DNA of 49,682 bases from Gemmatimonadota bacterium (lineage in GTDB: Bacteria; Gemmatimonadota; Gemmatimonadetes; Gemmatimonadales; GWC2-71-9). The notes below the pieces were generated by a model. That model was not told the DNA's origin. It ran no database searches and saw only the letters and a program-made list of their open reading frames with translations. Within the stretch, counting starts at the first letter, position 1, and each line of letters begins with the position of its first letter. The position numbers were made by a program, and so were the translations under genes. Positions 34,364 to 43,875 of the stretch are shown here, piece by piece. The DNA lies in assembly GCA_025358055.1 (NCBI GenBank), contig JANYKV010000134.1, positions 1 to 49,682 of the forward strand, in the 5' to 3' direction.

Positions 34364-34989
34364 CGGGCCCGACTTTTGGCCTGCGGCCACCGCGCAAAGA
34401 TCGCCTGCCGCCCGCGGCGGCCTGGCCGTGCCCTGTGGCGCGGCATTCCCGCAATTCGCGCGCTCATCGTGTCATCCGGCAATTGGAAATAGTCTCGGCC
34501 TTCGTCCACCAATTCTTCCTGGGAGTAGAGGCCAGCGAGGATCCGTTCGGTGAACCCCGGCTCGACGAAGACGTACCCATAGGGATACTCGAGGCCGCTC
34601 ATCATGATCAGGCGCCGCGGTCCTCGCGGGAGCTGCACGAAGAGCGTATCGACGGATGTGGCGACGAAGGTCACCCCATGCTCATCGAAGAACGGCGCGA
34701 CCCCCCCGGCATTCGCCCGAAAATCCTCCCACGCGGCTGCTCGGTCCGCTTCCACCAACGTATCCCCAGCTCGCAACCAGAACGCCACTACGGCCGGCCC
34801 GGTGACAACCGGGGCGGACGCGCTGAGCAAGGTCGATCCTGAGACCGGGTCGGGTGTCGCTCTGTTCGGCCGACCCGGCCGATGCAACGCGGGATGAGGA
34901 TCGCAAGCACTCAGCCACAGCGCGAGCGCGCACGCGGCCAGCTCAGTGGAGCGGGCCAGGACGATCATTGGATTGAGTCGCTGGGTCAT
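34360..34989 (-). CDS. Uncharacterised lipoprotein
   Basis: From ATG 34989 the product is 209 residues. Its N-terminus has a lipoprotein signal (ELAACALALWLSAC, lipobox LSAC) followed by a Pro/Arg-rich linker. I do not recognise the remaining domain. It contains VVAFWLRAGDTLVEADRAAA, a likely soluble alpha/beta fold with VTFVATSVDTLFVQLPRGPR, and a C-terminal Arg-rich tail. The start is uncertain because no ribosome-binding site stands out before any of the candidates (35013, 34989, 34968). It overlaps the downstream MatC-like carrier by 4 bp, so it may be an accessory of that transporter; this is inference from position only. Confidence 0.65.
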   Translation of the reverse strand: MTQRLNPMIVLARSTELAACALALWLSACDPHPALHRPGRPNRATPDPVSGSTLLSASAPVVTGPAVVAFWLRAGDTLVEADRAAAWEDFRANAGGVAPFFDEHGVTFVATSVDTLFVQLPRGPRRLIMMSGLEYPYGYVFVEPGFTERILAGLYSQEELVDEGRDYFQLPDDTMSARIAGMPRHRARPGRRGRQAIFARWPQAKSRAR

Positions 34990-35063
34990 GTGAGAGCAGA
35001 AACCTAGGGGCAAGGAGTCGTTTCTAGCCAGGACGGGTGAGGGAATTACTGGGATCTATGCCT

Positions 35064-35081
35064 TGCAAGCATACACTTGCA
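35064..35081 (+). promoter_or_regulatory. Candidate TetR operator
   Basis: The inverted repeat TGCAAG-CATACA-CTTGCA has perfect 6-bp arms. Its left arm is itself inside the 8-bp palindrome CTTGCAAG. It lies 35 bp before the TetR start at 35116 in the 126-bp gap shared with the divergent lipoprotein gene. Size and placement fit a TetR-family site. A weak promoter TTGCAT (35078-35083), 16 bp, TAAACT (35100-35105) overlaps it. Confidence 0.55.
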
Positions 35082-35115
35082 TACATCATGGATCACCATT
35101 AAACTGCCCTTCACG

Positions 35116-35691
35116 ATGGACATCAGAACCAGGATTCTCAAAGCCGCAGCCGATGTCTACGCCTCCACCGGTTTCCGCGGCGCAACCACCCGGCGCATCG
35201 CCCAGGAGGCGGGCTGTAACGAAATCACGTTGTTCCGGCATTTTGGCTCTAAGGCGTGCCTGCTCCATGAAGCCGTCCGGTGCGCTGGGATGGAGATCGC
35301 CCCCACAACCCTTCCCGATCCTCCGCGATCCCCCCGCGCGGAACTGTCCGATTGGGCCCACCGACAACATCAGCACCTCTTGGAAAAACGGTCGATCATC
35401 CGGACTTGTATGGGTGAAGTGGAAGAGCACCCCGAGATTTTTCCAACGGCCGACGGCGCGACCGACCATGCCGCACTCGGTTTGACTACGTATCTCGCCG
35501 GGCTCAAGGCCCACAAGCTGACAGCCGTGGATTTCGATGAAGGCGCGGCCGCGGCCATGTTGATCGGGGTGCTTTTCGCGGATGCCATGGGCCGGGACAT
35601 CATGCCGAAGCTCTTCCCGGCGAAACCGGAGCAGGCGGTAACCCGTTATGTCGATCTCTTTCTTCGCGCGATCGGCGCGGTGAAACAATGA
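35116..35691 (+). CDS. TetR-family transcriptional regulator of the RND efflux operon
   Basis: From ATG 35116 the product is 191 residues: MDIRTRILKAAADVYASTGF, then the helix-turn-helix GATTRRIAQEAGCNEITLFR and HFGSKACLLHEAV. An alpha-helical ligand domain ends in VTRYVDLFLRAIGAV. An in-frame start at 35077 would remove the candidate operator region and adds residues unlike the family, so I did not use it. It lies 16 bp before the outer-membrane channel gene on the same strand. This is the typical position for a repressor that is co-transcribed with, and controls, an RND pump in response to a pump substrate. Confidence 0.92.
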   Translation: MDIRTRILKAAADVYASTGFRGATTRRIAQEAGCNEITLFRHFGSKACLLHEAVRCAGMEIAPTTLPDPPRSPRAELSDWAHRQHQHLLEKRSIIRTCMGEVEEHPEIFPTADGATDHAALGLTTYLAGLKAHKLTAVDFDEGAAAAMLIGVLFADAMGRDIMPKLFPAKPEQAVTRYVDLFLRAIGAVKQ

Positions 35692-35707
35692 GGAGAGGAC
35701 CTTCACG

Positions 35708-37294
35708 GTGATCGACGTTATCCGCCCAACGGGGTCTAAACGTCCTCGGCTTGCCGGCCTGCTACTCGTATTCGCGCTGGGCGCGCCGAACCGAAATTGG
35801 GGCCAAGCTCCGAGCCCGAACGCCCCGCTCCGGCTCTCGCTTGAGGAGGCGCTCGGCCGGAGCGAACCTGCGAGTGAGGCATTGGGGATTGCTCGGGCAG
35901 CGGTGCGACGTGCTCATGGGGAGGAGCTCCGTTCCCGGAGCGAGTACTTTCCTCAACTTTCGAGCACGCTGACCTATACGCGTCAACTCCAGTCCCAGTT
36001 TTCCGGACTTTCCTCCACCACGGTGGACACGACCACACGCCCAACCAGCTGCGATCGGTTTTTTGCGCACCCGGGGCTTCCGATCGAAGCGCGGATCGAC
36101 TCGCTCGAGCAGTCGCTCCAGTGCGCCACGTCGGTCAATCCGTTGGCCGGCTTCAGCAAGTTGCCCTTCGGGCGGAAGAACACCTACAACCTGGGACTCG
36201 CATTCTCCCAAACCCTGTGGAGCGGCGGCCGCATTGGCGGGCAGGTCAAGGCATCTTCGGCTGGGAGACGGAGTGCGGAGATCGGGGTTACGGCGGCACA
36301 GGCGCAGGTCTTGCTCGACGTCGTCGGCACTTACTATGACGCAACCTTGAGCGATCGCCTGCTGGCGATCGCGGAGGCGACTTTGGCCCAGGCCGATACC
36401 ACACTGCATCAGACCCAACTTCGGCGGGAGGTCGGGAACCAGCCGGAATTCGATCTGCTACGAGCTCGGGTCGCGCGCGATAATCAGCGTCCGATCGTCA
36501 TCCAACGCCGGACCCAACGTGATTTGGCGTACCTCCGCCTCAAGCAGTCGCTCCACCTTCCCCTGAATCAACCGGTGGAGCTCACCACCGAACTCGGCGA
36601 CACCACGTTCGCGGGCGTGCCTACGCTGATCAAGCTGTTGGCCACGGTGCCAGACACCGCGGTGGACCATCGCTCGCCAGTGCGACAGGCCAGCGAGGCG
36701 GTCCGGGCCCAAGAAGGGCTGGTGCAAGCGGCGAGATCCGGACAACTGCCTACGGTCAGCCTGACTTCCAACTACGCTCAGATCGCTTACCCGACCTCCG
36801 GCCTCCCGGCGTCGGGCGATTTCCTGAGTGATTGGTCGGTGGCCGTGGCGGTGCGCGTCCCGATCTTCACGGGCGGACGTCTCAAGGGCGAGCGGATGTC
36901 CGCGCTGGCCAATTTGGATGACGCCCGCCTCCGACATCGCCAGTCCACGGAGTTGACCTCGCTCGATACACGTACCGCCTTGGCACAATTGGAAGGTGCC
37001 CAAGCGACCTGGGTAGCCAGCCAAGGCACGGCGGGGCAGGCGAGCCGCGCGTATCAGATCGCCGACATCCGGTATCGCGAAGGGATCAGCACGCAAACGG
37101 AACTGCTCGACGCACGCTTGGCGTTGGAACAGGCCGAAGCGAATCAGGCTCAGGCATCCCGGGAGCTCCATGTGGCCCGCGTCCGCGTCGCGCTCCTTTC
37201 GGACTTGCCGCTGGGCTCGCTCCCCGCAATCACACCTACATCTTCAACAGGCAATACCGCTAGCGCGGCGCCGGCAGGATCGGGAAATCCATGA
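35708..37294 (+). CDS. TolC-family outer-membrane efflux protein
   Basis: The 528-residue product starts with GTG preceded by GAGGAGAGGA. It has a signal peptide (RLAGLLLVFALGAPNRNWGQ) and two OEP repeats with the long helical and strand segments expected for a trimeric channel-tunnel: LRLSLEEALGRSEPASEALG, YNLGLAFSQTLWSGGRIGGQ, WSVAVAVRVPIFTGGRLKGE, and the C-terminal ISTQTELLDARLALEQAEAN. An insertion of about 60 residues (around 100-160) has two cysteines and may be a surface loop. It is the outer-membrane part of the tripartite pump; the adaptor gene overlaps it by 4 bp. Confidence 0.93.
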   Translation: MIDVIRPTGSKRPRLAGLLLVFALGAPNRNWGQAPSPNAPLRLSLEEALGRSEPASEALGIARAAVRRAHGEELRSRSEYFPQLSSTLTYTRQLQSQFSGLSSTTVDTTTRPTSCDRFFAHPGLPIEARIDSLEQSLQCATSVNPLAGFSKLPFGRKNTYNLGLAFSQTLWSGGRIGGQVKASSAGRRSAEIGVTAAQAQVLLDVVGTYYDATLSDRLLAIAEATLAQADTTLHQTQLRREVGNQPEFDLLRARVARDNQRPIVIQRRTQRDLAYLRLKQSLHLPLNQPVELTTELGDTTFAGVPTLIKLLATVPDTAVDHRSPVRQASEAVRAQEGLVQAARSGQLPTVSLTSNYAQIAYPTSGLPASGDFLSDWSVAVAVRVPIFTGGRLKGERMSALANLDDARLRHRQSTELTSLDTRTALAQLEGAQATWVASQGTAGQASRAYQIADIRYREGISTQTELLDARLALEQAEANQAQASRELHVARVRVALLSDLPLGSLPAITPTSSTGNTASAAPAGSGNP

Positions 37295-38385
37295 ACAGAG
37301 AATGCGCGTTTCACCGCGGCCTGGTGATGGTTGTACTGGTCGCTTCGTGCCGGTCGGCGGCCCAGCCGTCCGCCACGCTGGAACCGGTGGTCGTAACCCT
37401 GAGCCCGGACAACGTGACCGTCGCCGAGCAGCGTGAGCTTCGGGCCGGGCCGGCGATCTCAGGGACTTTGGCGGCCAGCCGGGAGGCCTCCATTCGGGCC
37501 GAAGTGGCGGGAATGGTACGGGCAACGTACGTCGAAGAGGGTCAAACCGTGCGGGCCGGGCAGGTACTCGTGAAGATCGACGACAGTGCGATCCGCGACA
37601 CCTGGCTCTCCTCCAAAGCCGCGCTGCGAACCGCCAACGAGGCTCTTTTGGTGGCGCGACGGAACGCCGAGCGATCGGAGCGGCTGGCGAGTGCCGGAGC
37701 ACTCGCCGACCGGGACCTCGAACAGGCCAAGTGGAATACCATGAACGCCGAGGGCAGCCTGGCCGACGCGGAAGCTCGGTTGGCGGCGGCGCAGAAGCAG
37801 CTCGATCGGACTGCAGTGACCGCGGGCTCGGGCGGCGTCGTGAGCATCAAATCGGTCAAGGTGGGCGACGTGGTCCAGGTCGGCAATCCGCTCGTGACAG
37901 TGGTCGACCCCAGTAGTATGCGGCTCGAGGCCTCGGTGTCCGCGCAATCGTTGGCGACCCTCAAGGTGGGGATCTCGGTCGACTTTGCGGTCAGCGGGTA
38001 CGAGGGCCGGGCGTTCACCGGTCAGATCGAACGGATCAATCCGACCGCGGACCCCGCCACCCGGCAGGTGCGCCTCTACGTGACCATCCCCAATAGTGGC
38101 GGCACACTGGTAGCTGGTCTATTCGCCGAGGGCCGCGTCGTCAGCACGCGGAAAGAAGCCGTCGCGGCCCCCTTTGCGGCCATCGACAACCGAGGGACGG
38201 CACCAGTCGTCGCTCGGGTCAAAGCGGGCAAGGTCGAACGATTTACGGTGCAGCTCGGCATTCGGGATGAAGGGGCGGAGTACGTCGAGATCCTGAACGG
38301 GGTGGCGGCCGGCGACACCCTGCTCCTTGCCGCCGCCCAAGGGGTAAGCAGCGGCACGTCCGTTCGGGTCAGCAAAGACCGCTAA
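37291..38385 (+). CDS. RND efflux periplasmic adaptor (membrane fusion lipoprotein)
   Basis: The 364-residue product has a lipobox (LVASC, Cys20), so it is probably anchored to the inner membrane by lipid. The adaptor domains are in the usual order. The first lipoyl half is ASIRAEVAGMVRATYVEEGQ, then a helical hairpin about 100-160 (LRTANEALLVARRNAERSER). The second lipoyl half (DRTAVTAGSGGVVSIKSVKV) has diverged from the common APFDG motif. A beta-barrel (MRLEASVSAQSLATLKVGIS) and a membrane-proximal domain follow. It bridges the TolC-like channel and the HAE1 pump. It overlaps the channel gene by 4 bp and precedes the pump by 26 bp. Confidence 0.93.
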   Translation: MNRECAFHRGLVMVVLVASCRSAAQPSATLEPVVVTLSPDNVTVAEQRELRAGPAISGTLAASREASIRAEVAGMVRATYVEEGQTVRAGQVLVKIDDSAIRDTWLSSKAALRTANEALLVARRNAERSERLASAGALADRDLEQAKWNTMNAEGSLADAEARLAAAQKQLDRTAVTAGSGGVVSIKSVKVGDVVQVGNPLVTVVDPSSMRLEASVSAQSLATLKVGISVDFAVSGYEGRAFTGQIERINPTADPATRQVRLYVTIPNSGGTLVAGLFAEGRVVSTRKEAVAAPFAAIDNRGTAPVVARVKAGKVERFTVQLGIRDEGAEYVEILNGVAAGDTLLLAAAQGVSSGTSVRVSKDR

Positions 38386-38411
38386 GAGCGGTTACCACCC
38401 AGGAGGTTCTC

Positions 38412-41400
38412 ATGTTCATCTCCGATTTCGCAATCAAACGACCGATCGTCACGGTGACGGTCATGGTCGCGCTGGTGGTCTTCGGTGTCATTGCCCTCCT
38501 GGCGCTACAGGTCGACGAGTTCCCTGACGTGGCGGAGCCCATAGTGGCGGTCCAGGTCCCCTACCCCGGCGCCTCACCCGACCAGGTAGAGCGGGAGATT
38601 CTGGAACCGATGGAAGAGGCCATCGCCGGGATCAGCGGCGTCAAGCATGTCACGGGACAAGCCCGAGACGGGTTCGCCCAGATCATCATCCAATACGCCT
38701 TCGAGAAGCCAATCGGCGAACAGACCCAAGACGTTCGCGATAAGATTTCATTGATTCGGGCCGACCTTCCCCAGGAGATGAAGGAGCCGATCATTCAGCG
38801 GTTCTCTCCCACCGAGCGCCCCGTGGTTCTTCTCGCCTTAGTGTCGGACAAATTGACTCCGGCCCAGCTCACCCGCATCGCCGACCCGGGGATTACCCGG
38901 GAGCTCCGGTCCTTAAACGGTGTCTCGCAGGTCAATGTCCTGGGCAAAGTGGAGCGCGAGATGACGGTGCTCCTCAAGCCACAGGCGCTCCAAGCCTCAG
39001 GCGTGAGCGTGTCCCAAGTGGTCACGGCTCTCAGTCTCCAGAATCTGGCCGCGCCCGTTGGACGCCTGACGGGGTTGGCAGACGAACGGACGATCCGGCT
39101 CAAAGGCCGTCCGGAGGGGCCGAGCGATTTCATGCAGATCGCCGTCACTGAACGCGGGGGGCAGCTCATCCGACTGGGCCAGGTCGCCGACGTGCTCGAC
39201 GGCACCGAGGAATCGCGAAGTCTCGCCCAAGTTGACGGGAAGGATGCGGTCGGTATTGAGCTGAGCAAGTCGAAAGGTGTCAGTACGGCCGATGTGTGCG
39301 CCGCAATCCTCAAGCGCATCGCGGTGATTCAAGCCCGGCTGCCGGCGGACGCGAAACTGATTGTGCTGAAGAACGCCGGAGTCCGCGTGGAAGCCTCGGT
39401 CCGAAACGTCCAGGAAGCATTGCTGCAAGGCGCGTTCCTCACGGTGCTGGTCGTGTTCCTCTTCCTCAACTCATGGCGCTCCACGGTCATCACTGGCCTG
39501 GCCCTCCCCGTTTCGGTCCTCGCGAGTTTCGTCGCGGTTTGGGCCTTTGGATTCACGCTGAACACCATGTCGTTGCTTGGGCTATCCTTGGCTATCGGCA
39601 TTCTAATCGACGACGCGATCGTGGTCCGGGAGAATATTGTCCGCCACGTGGAACTCGGCAGTGACCATTTCACCGCGGCCCACGAAGGCACCAACGAGAT
39701 CGGGCTCGCGGTGACGGCCACGACGTTCTCCATCATTGCCGTGTTCGTTCCGGTCGCGTTCCTCTCCGGAACCTCGGGGCAGTGGTTCAAACCCTTCGCG
39801 TTGACCATTGCCTGCTCGGTGTTGGTATCGCTCTTCGTCTCCTTCTCGCTTGATCCGATGCTGTCCGCCTATTGGCCGGATCCCCACATCGAGGAATCGA
39901 AGCGGTGGTGGATCAGTCGGATCCTTGCGAAATTCAACCGCTGGTTCAACCGCCAGGCGGAACGGTACAAGAAGGTGGTCGCGTGGGCGCTCGATCACCG
40001 ACTGGCGATGATCGGTATTGCTGCGGGGTCGTTTGTCATCGCCCTGGCTCTGCCGGCCATCGGACTCGTCGGCGTGGCGTTTGTGCCGGTGATGGACAAC
40101 TCCGAGTTGAACGTCGGCATCGACTCCCCTCCGGGCTCGAATCTGGCGTACACGGCGGCGAAAGCAGAGCAGATCGCGCGGATAGTGCGGAACAACCCCG
40201 AAGTGAAGTACACCTATACGACGGTGGGCGGCCAGCTGGGCGCGGTGGACGCCGCGAACGTCTACGCCAGGCTCACGCCCAAGAATACGCGGAAGCGGAG
40301 CGCAACCGATCTCGCCGTGGCCTTGCGTCGCGAGATCAAGAAGATCGGCGGGGTCACGGCCGCGGTCTTTTCCAGCGACTGGGGCGGCAACATCAAGGAA
40401 GTGGAGTTCCAGCTTCGCGGAAACGACATGACTGAGCTCGCTGCGGCCGCTCAGTCGGTCATGGCGGAGGCCAAACAGGTCCAAGGCGCCGCGGATGTTG
40501 ACCTTTCGACCAAGGGGCAGAAGCCGGAACTCGACGTGCAGATCGACCGGGGACTGGCCAGTTCGCTTGGCCTCACGGTAGGACAGGTGGCCCAGGCCCT
40601 CCGACCCGCGTTCGCCGGGGTCGATGCCGGGGATTGGGTGGATCCCAGCGGTGAGACTCGCAAGGTCCGCGTCCGCTTCGCCCCCGAATCCCGCCGCCAC
40701 ATCTCCGACCTCGAGCAGCTGCCGCTCGTCGTTTTGGGCGCCAACGGTCTCCCCACCACTCTCCCCCTCGGCCAGGTGGCCCGGGTGCGCGAAAACCTCG
40801 GGCCAGCGATCATCAACCACCTGGACCGCGACAAAGTCGTGTCGGTTCAGATGAACACGGCCAATCGATCCACCGGGGAGGTCACGAGAGACGTCCAGAC
40901 TCGGATCGCGAAACTGCACTTGCCTCCCTCGGTCCGCGTGACCTTGGGAGCTCAGGCGGAACAGCAGAGCGAGGTGTTCGGGAAGATGTTCCTCGCCCTC
41001 GCTGTCGCGGTGTTGTTCATGTACCTGATCCTGGTCATTCAGTTCGGATCGTTCGTCGACCCTCTCGCAATCATGATTTCGTTGCCGCTCTCGTTGATCG
41101 GCGTGATGCTCGCGCTGATGATCACCAAGACGTCCATCAACATCATGAGCCTCATTGGCGTCATCCTATTGATGGGCATCGTGGCGAAAAATGCGATCCT
41201 CCTGATCGATTTTGCGAAGTGGGCTCGCGAGCGCGATGGCCTACCCCTCCGGGAGGCGCTGATCCAGGCTGGGGCCATTCGACTGCGGCCGATCCTCATG
41301 ACGACGTTCGCCCTAATCGCCGGCATGATCCCGGTCGCGCTGGGGCGAGGTGAAGGCTCGCAATTCCGCGCTCCGCTGGGCGTCGCCGTCATCGGCGGGG

Positions 41401-41549
41401 TCATAACCTCCACCTTCCTCACGCTCATCGCGATTCCGACCTTTTATGAAATCCTGAGCGAGGGCAGCGAGGCCTTGAGTCACTTTGTCTCCCGGATCTC
41501 GCGGCGGCGCGCGCCAGCACCCACGCCGGCGCTCACGGAAGAAACTTGA
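38412..41549 (+). CDS. RND-family HAE1-type efflux pump
   Basis: The 1045-residue product has the full RND layout: N-terminal helix ISDFAIKRPIVTVTVMVALV, porter loop 1 (PYPGASPDQVEREILEPMEE), helices 2-6, a second periplasmic loop from about 565, and helices 8-12. The proton-relay residues are present: Asp400-Asp401 in helix 4 (ILIDDAIVV) and Lys926 in helix 10 (GIVAKNAILL). It should export hydrophobic or amphiphilic compounds by proton antiport together with the adaptor and channel encoded just upstream. A good ribosome-binding site (CAGGAGG) precedes the ATG. Confidence 0.95.
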   Translation: MFISDFAIKRPIVTVTVMVALVVFGVIALLALQVDEFPDVAEPIVAVQVPYPGASPDQVEREILEPMEEAIAGISGVKHVTGQARDGFAQIIIQYAFEKPIGEQTQDVRDKISLIRADLPQEMKEPIIQRFSPTERPVVLLALVSDKLTPAQLTRIADPGITRELRSLNGVSQVNVLGKVEREMTVLLKPQALQASGVSVSQVVTALSLQNLAAPVGRLTGLADERTIRLKGRPEGPSDFMQIAVTERGGQLIRLGQVADVLDGTEESRSLAQVDGKDAVGIELSKSKGVSTADVCAAILKRIAVIQARLPADAKLIVLKNAGVRVEASVRNVQEALLQGAFLTVLVVFLFLNSWRSTVITGLALPVSVLASFVAVWAFGFTLNTMSLLGLSLAIGILIDDAIVVRENIVRHVELGSDHFTAAHEGTNEIGLAVTATTFSIIAVFVPVAFLSGTSGQWFKPFALTIACSVLVSLFVSFSLDPMLSAYWPDPHIEESKRWWISRILAKFNRWFNRQAERYKKVVAWALDHRLAMIGIAAGSFVIALALPAIGLVGVAFVPVMDNSELNVGIDSPPGSNLAYTAAKAEQIARIVRNNPEVKYTYTTVGGQLGAVDAANVYARLTPKNTRKRSATDLAVALRREIKKIGGVTAAVFSSDWGGNIKEVEFQLRGNDMTELAAAAQSVMAEAKQVQGAADVDLSTKGQKPELDVQIDRGLASSLGLTVGQVAQALRPAFAGVDAGDWVDPSGETRKVRVRFAPESRRHISDLEQLPLVVLGANGLPTTLPLGQVARVRENLGPAIINHLDRDKVVSVQMNTANRSTGEVTRDVQTRIAKLHLPPSVRVTLGAQAEQQSEVFGKMFLALAVAVLFMYLILVIQFGSFVDPLAIMISLPLSLIGVMLALMITKTSINIMSLIGVILLMGIVAKNAILLIDFAKWARERDGLPLREALIQAGAIRLRPILMTTFALIAGMIPVALGRGEGSQFRAPLGVAVIGGVITSTFLTLIAIPTFYEILSEGSEALSHFVSRISRRRAPAPTPALTEET

Positions 41550-41571
41550 ACCCGCTTTGCCGGAGGACCTG

Positions 41572-42036
41572 ATGCGACCTGACGGACAACGGGACTCGCT
41601 GGGCAAGGATTTCCCAGACCATCACGACGCGGAACTCGTCCTCAAACTGTACGACCTCCGTCGCGAGGCGTTACTGCGCGAATCGCGGCAGTACATCTTG
41701 CGGGAGTTCTGGCCCAAGTCCTATGATGAGGTACTGGCGTTCCTCAAGTGGGACCACCCGCACAACAGCGCGTATCGCCAGGTCTCTAGCTATTGGGAAA
41801 TGGCCTATGGTATGGCCAAGCACGGCATTGTGCATGCCGACTATTTGGTGGAGACGTGCGGCGGCGAAGGCATGTTTCTCTTGGCCAAGGTCCACCCCTG
41901 GCTCGCGCAGCTCCGGCAGGATAGCTCCCCCCGCGCGTTCCAACACACGGAATGGGTCACGACCAACTGCGAAACTGGCAAGGCGCTCTTCGCCTTTGTG
42001 CTGGCCCGGGTGAACGCGCGACTGGGACGAAACTAG
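41572..42036 (+). CDS. Uncharacterised small cytoplasmic protein within the efflux operon
   Basis: From ATG 41572 (CGGAGGA just upstream) the product is 154 residues with no signal or membrane segment. It is rich in aromatic, His and Glu residues: DAELVLKLYDLRREALLRES, REFWPKSYDEVLAFLKWDHP, SYWEMAYGMAKHGIVHADYL, and ETCGGEGMFLLAKVHPWLAQ. It looks like a compact mostly helical fold. I do not recognise a named family. It sits 22 bp after the RND pump and 33 bp before an ABC exporter, all on one strand, so it is probably co-expressed and may assist or regulate these transporters. Confidence 0.8.
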   Translation: MRPDGQRDSLGKDFPDHHDAELVLKLYDLRREALLRESRQYILREFWPKSYDEVLAFLKWDHPHNSAYRQVSSYWEMAYGMAKHGIVHADYLVETCGGEGMFLLAKVHPWLAQLRQDSSPRAFQHTEWVTTNCETGKALFAFVLARVNARLGRN

Positions 42037-42069
42037 GCCCGTACCGCGGGCCCGCTGGGAGGACGCACA

Positions 42070-43872
42070 ATGGCTGACCGACCGAAACGAAAGCTGACGG
42101 TATCTGCCGCATGGCGCGAAGCGCGGGATCTGATTTACGCGCATCGCAAACGCCTGGCCCTGGGCATGGCACTGATGATGATCAACCGGCTGTCCGGATT
42201 GGTGCTCCCCGGCAGCTCGAAATATCTCATCGACCACATCATTGGGAAGCACGAGACCACTCTCCTCGTGCCGCTCGCCTTGGCGGTGCTCGCCGCCACC
42301 ACGGTGCAGGCGGCCACGGCGTTCGGCCTGTCCCAGGTTCTGGGCGTCGCGGCCCAGCGAGCGGTCACCGACATGCGGCGGCGCATCGAGGCCCACGTCC
42401 TGCGCCTCCCGATTCGCCGGTTCGATGAAACCCAAACCGGCGTCCTCATTTCCCGGATCATGACCGATGCGGACGGCGTCCGAAACTTGATCGGCACCGG
42501 CCTGGTTCAGCTCACCGGCGGCCTGGTCACCGCGTCGATCGGCCTCGGTGTGCTGTATTACTTGAACTGGCAACTCACGACGATCACGCTGGTGCTGCTG
42601 CTGATCTTCGCCGGCGGGATGGCCTTCGCGTTCACGAAACTTCGACCCATTTTCCGGGAACGGAACAAAATCAGCGCCGCGATCACGGGACGGCTCACCG
42701 AGTCGCTCGGCGGCATCCGTGTCATTAAGTCCTACGTGGCGGAGCGGCGCGAAATCCTCGTCTTCACCCGCGGTGTCCACGAGCTGTTTCGGAATATCGC
42801 GAAGTCGATGACCGGGGTCTCCGCGCTCACCGCTCTCACAACGGTGGTTGTCGGCGCCATCGGTGCGTTGATGATCATCTTGGGCGGCCGAGCCATTCTC
42901 AGCAACACAATGTCCCTCGGTGACCTCGTCATGTACATTTTCTTCATTGGCCTGGTCGCCGCGCCTCTGATCCAAATCGCTTCGATCGGCACCCAGGTCA
43001 GTGAGGCCTTCGCTGGGCTTGACCGGATCCGCGAGCTCATGACCATGCCGACCGAACGGGACGAGGACGAGCTGCGGAACGCGGTGGGCACCATCAAGGG
43101 CGACGTGGGTTTCGACCACGTGGACTTCGAATACACCAGCGGGGTTCCCGTCCTCCGCGACATCACGTTCACGGCCCCTGCGGGCACCACCACCGCGCTG
43201 GTCGGGCCGAGTGGTTCGGGCAAAAGCACCTTGATGAGCCTCGTGATGGCCTTCAATCGGCCGAACAAAGGAATGGTGGCGGTCGATGGCCGCGACCTTT
43301 CCACGCTCCGCCTCAGAGAATTTCGTTCTCACTTGGGCATCGTACTGCAAGACAACTTCCTTTTCGACGGCACCGTCGCTGAGAACATTCGGTTTGCTCG
43401 TCCGGACGCGACCATTGAGGATGTCCGTCGCGTGGCCCAGATTGCCCACTGCAACGAATTCATCGATCGCTTTCCCCAGGCCTATGACACCATTGTGGGC
43501 GAACGCGGTGTGAAGCTTTCGGGGGGCCAGCGGCAACGGGTCGCGATCGCTCGCGCGATTCTGGCGGACCCGTCCATTCTCCTGTTGGACGAGGCCACCT
43601 CTAGCCTGGACAGTGAGAGTGAAGCCCTGATCCAGGATGGCCTTCGCGCGCTCCGGCGAGGCCGCACCACTTTCGTGATCGCGCACCGACTCTCCACAAT
43701 CGTCACCGCGGACCAGATACTCGTGCTCGATAACGGGGAGATCGTCGAGCGCGGCACCCATCCCGAGCTGCTGGCCCGGACCGGCCGCTACTTCCAGTTG
43801 TACGAGAAGCAATATCGGATGGAACGCGATCGGTATGTAAACCCGGGCGAGGAACTGGTCGCAGTCACGTAG
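42070..43872 (+). CDS. ABC exporter, fused permease and ATPase (ABCB/MsbA-like)
   Basis: The 600-residue half-transporter has six membrane helices in the N-terminal 320 residues, followed by an ATPase domain. That domain has Walker A GPSGSGKST (379-387), signature LSGGQ (483-487), Walker B ILLLDE (503-508) with catalytic Glu508, and the switch His539 (IAHRLSTI). All catalytic residues are intact. It should act as a homodimer exporting a lipid or hydrophobic drug. It follows the RND pump genes on the same strand with small gaps, suggesting a combined efflux operon. A long inverted repeat lies just after the stop. Confidence 0.94.
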   Translation: MADRPKRKLTVSAAWREARDLIYAHRKRLALGMALMMINRLSGLVLPGSSKYLIDHIIGKHETTLLVPLALAVLAATTVQAATAFGLSQVLGVAAQRAVTDMRRRIEAHVLRLPIRRFDETQTGVLISRIMTDADGVRNLIGTGLVQLTGGLVTASIGLGVLYYLNWQLTTITLVLLLIFAGGMAFAFTKLRPIFRERNKISAAITGRLTESLGGIRVIKSYVAERREILVFTRGVHELFRNIAKSMTGVSALTALTTVVVGAIGALMIILGGRAILSNTMSLGDLVMYIFFIGLVAAPLIQIASIGTQVSEAFAGLDRIRELMTMPTERDEDELRNAVGTIKGDVGFDHVDFEYTSGVPVLRDITFTAPAGTTTALVGPSGSGKSTLMSLVMAFNRPNKGMVAVDGRDLSTLRLREFRSHLGIVLQDNFLFDGTVAENIRFARPDATIEDVRRVAQIAHCNEFIDRFPQAYDTIVGERGVKLSGGQRQRVAIARAILADPSILLLDEATSSLDSESEALIQDGLRALRRGRTTFVIAHRLSTIVTADQILVLDNGEIVERGTHPELLARTGRYFQLYEKQYRMERDRYVNPGEELVAVT

Positions 43873-43875
43873 CAT

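Noticed and set aside
39603..40919. 438-codon minus-strand frame inside the RND pump gene
   Set aside because: Antisense shadow of the pump, which has the full family length and proton-relay residues.
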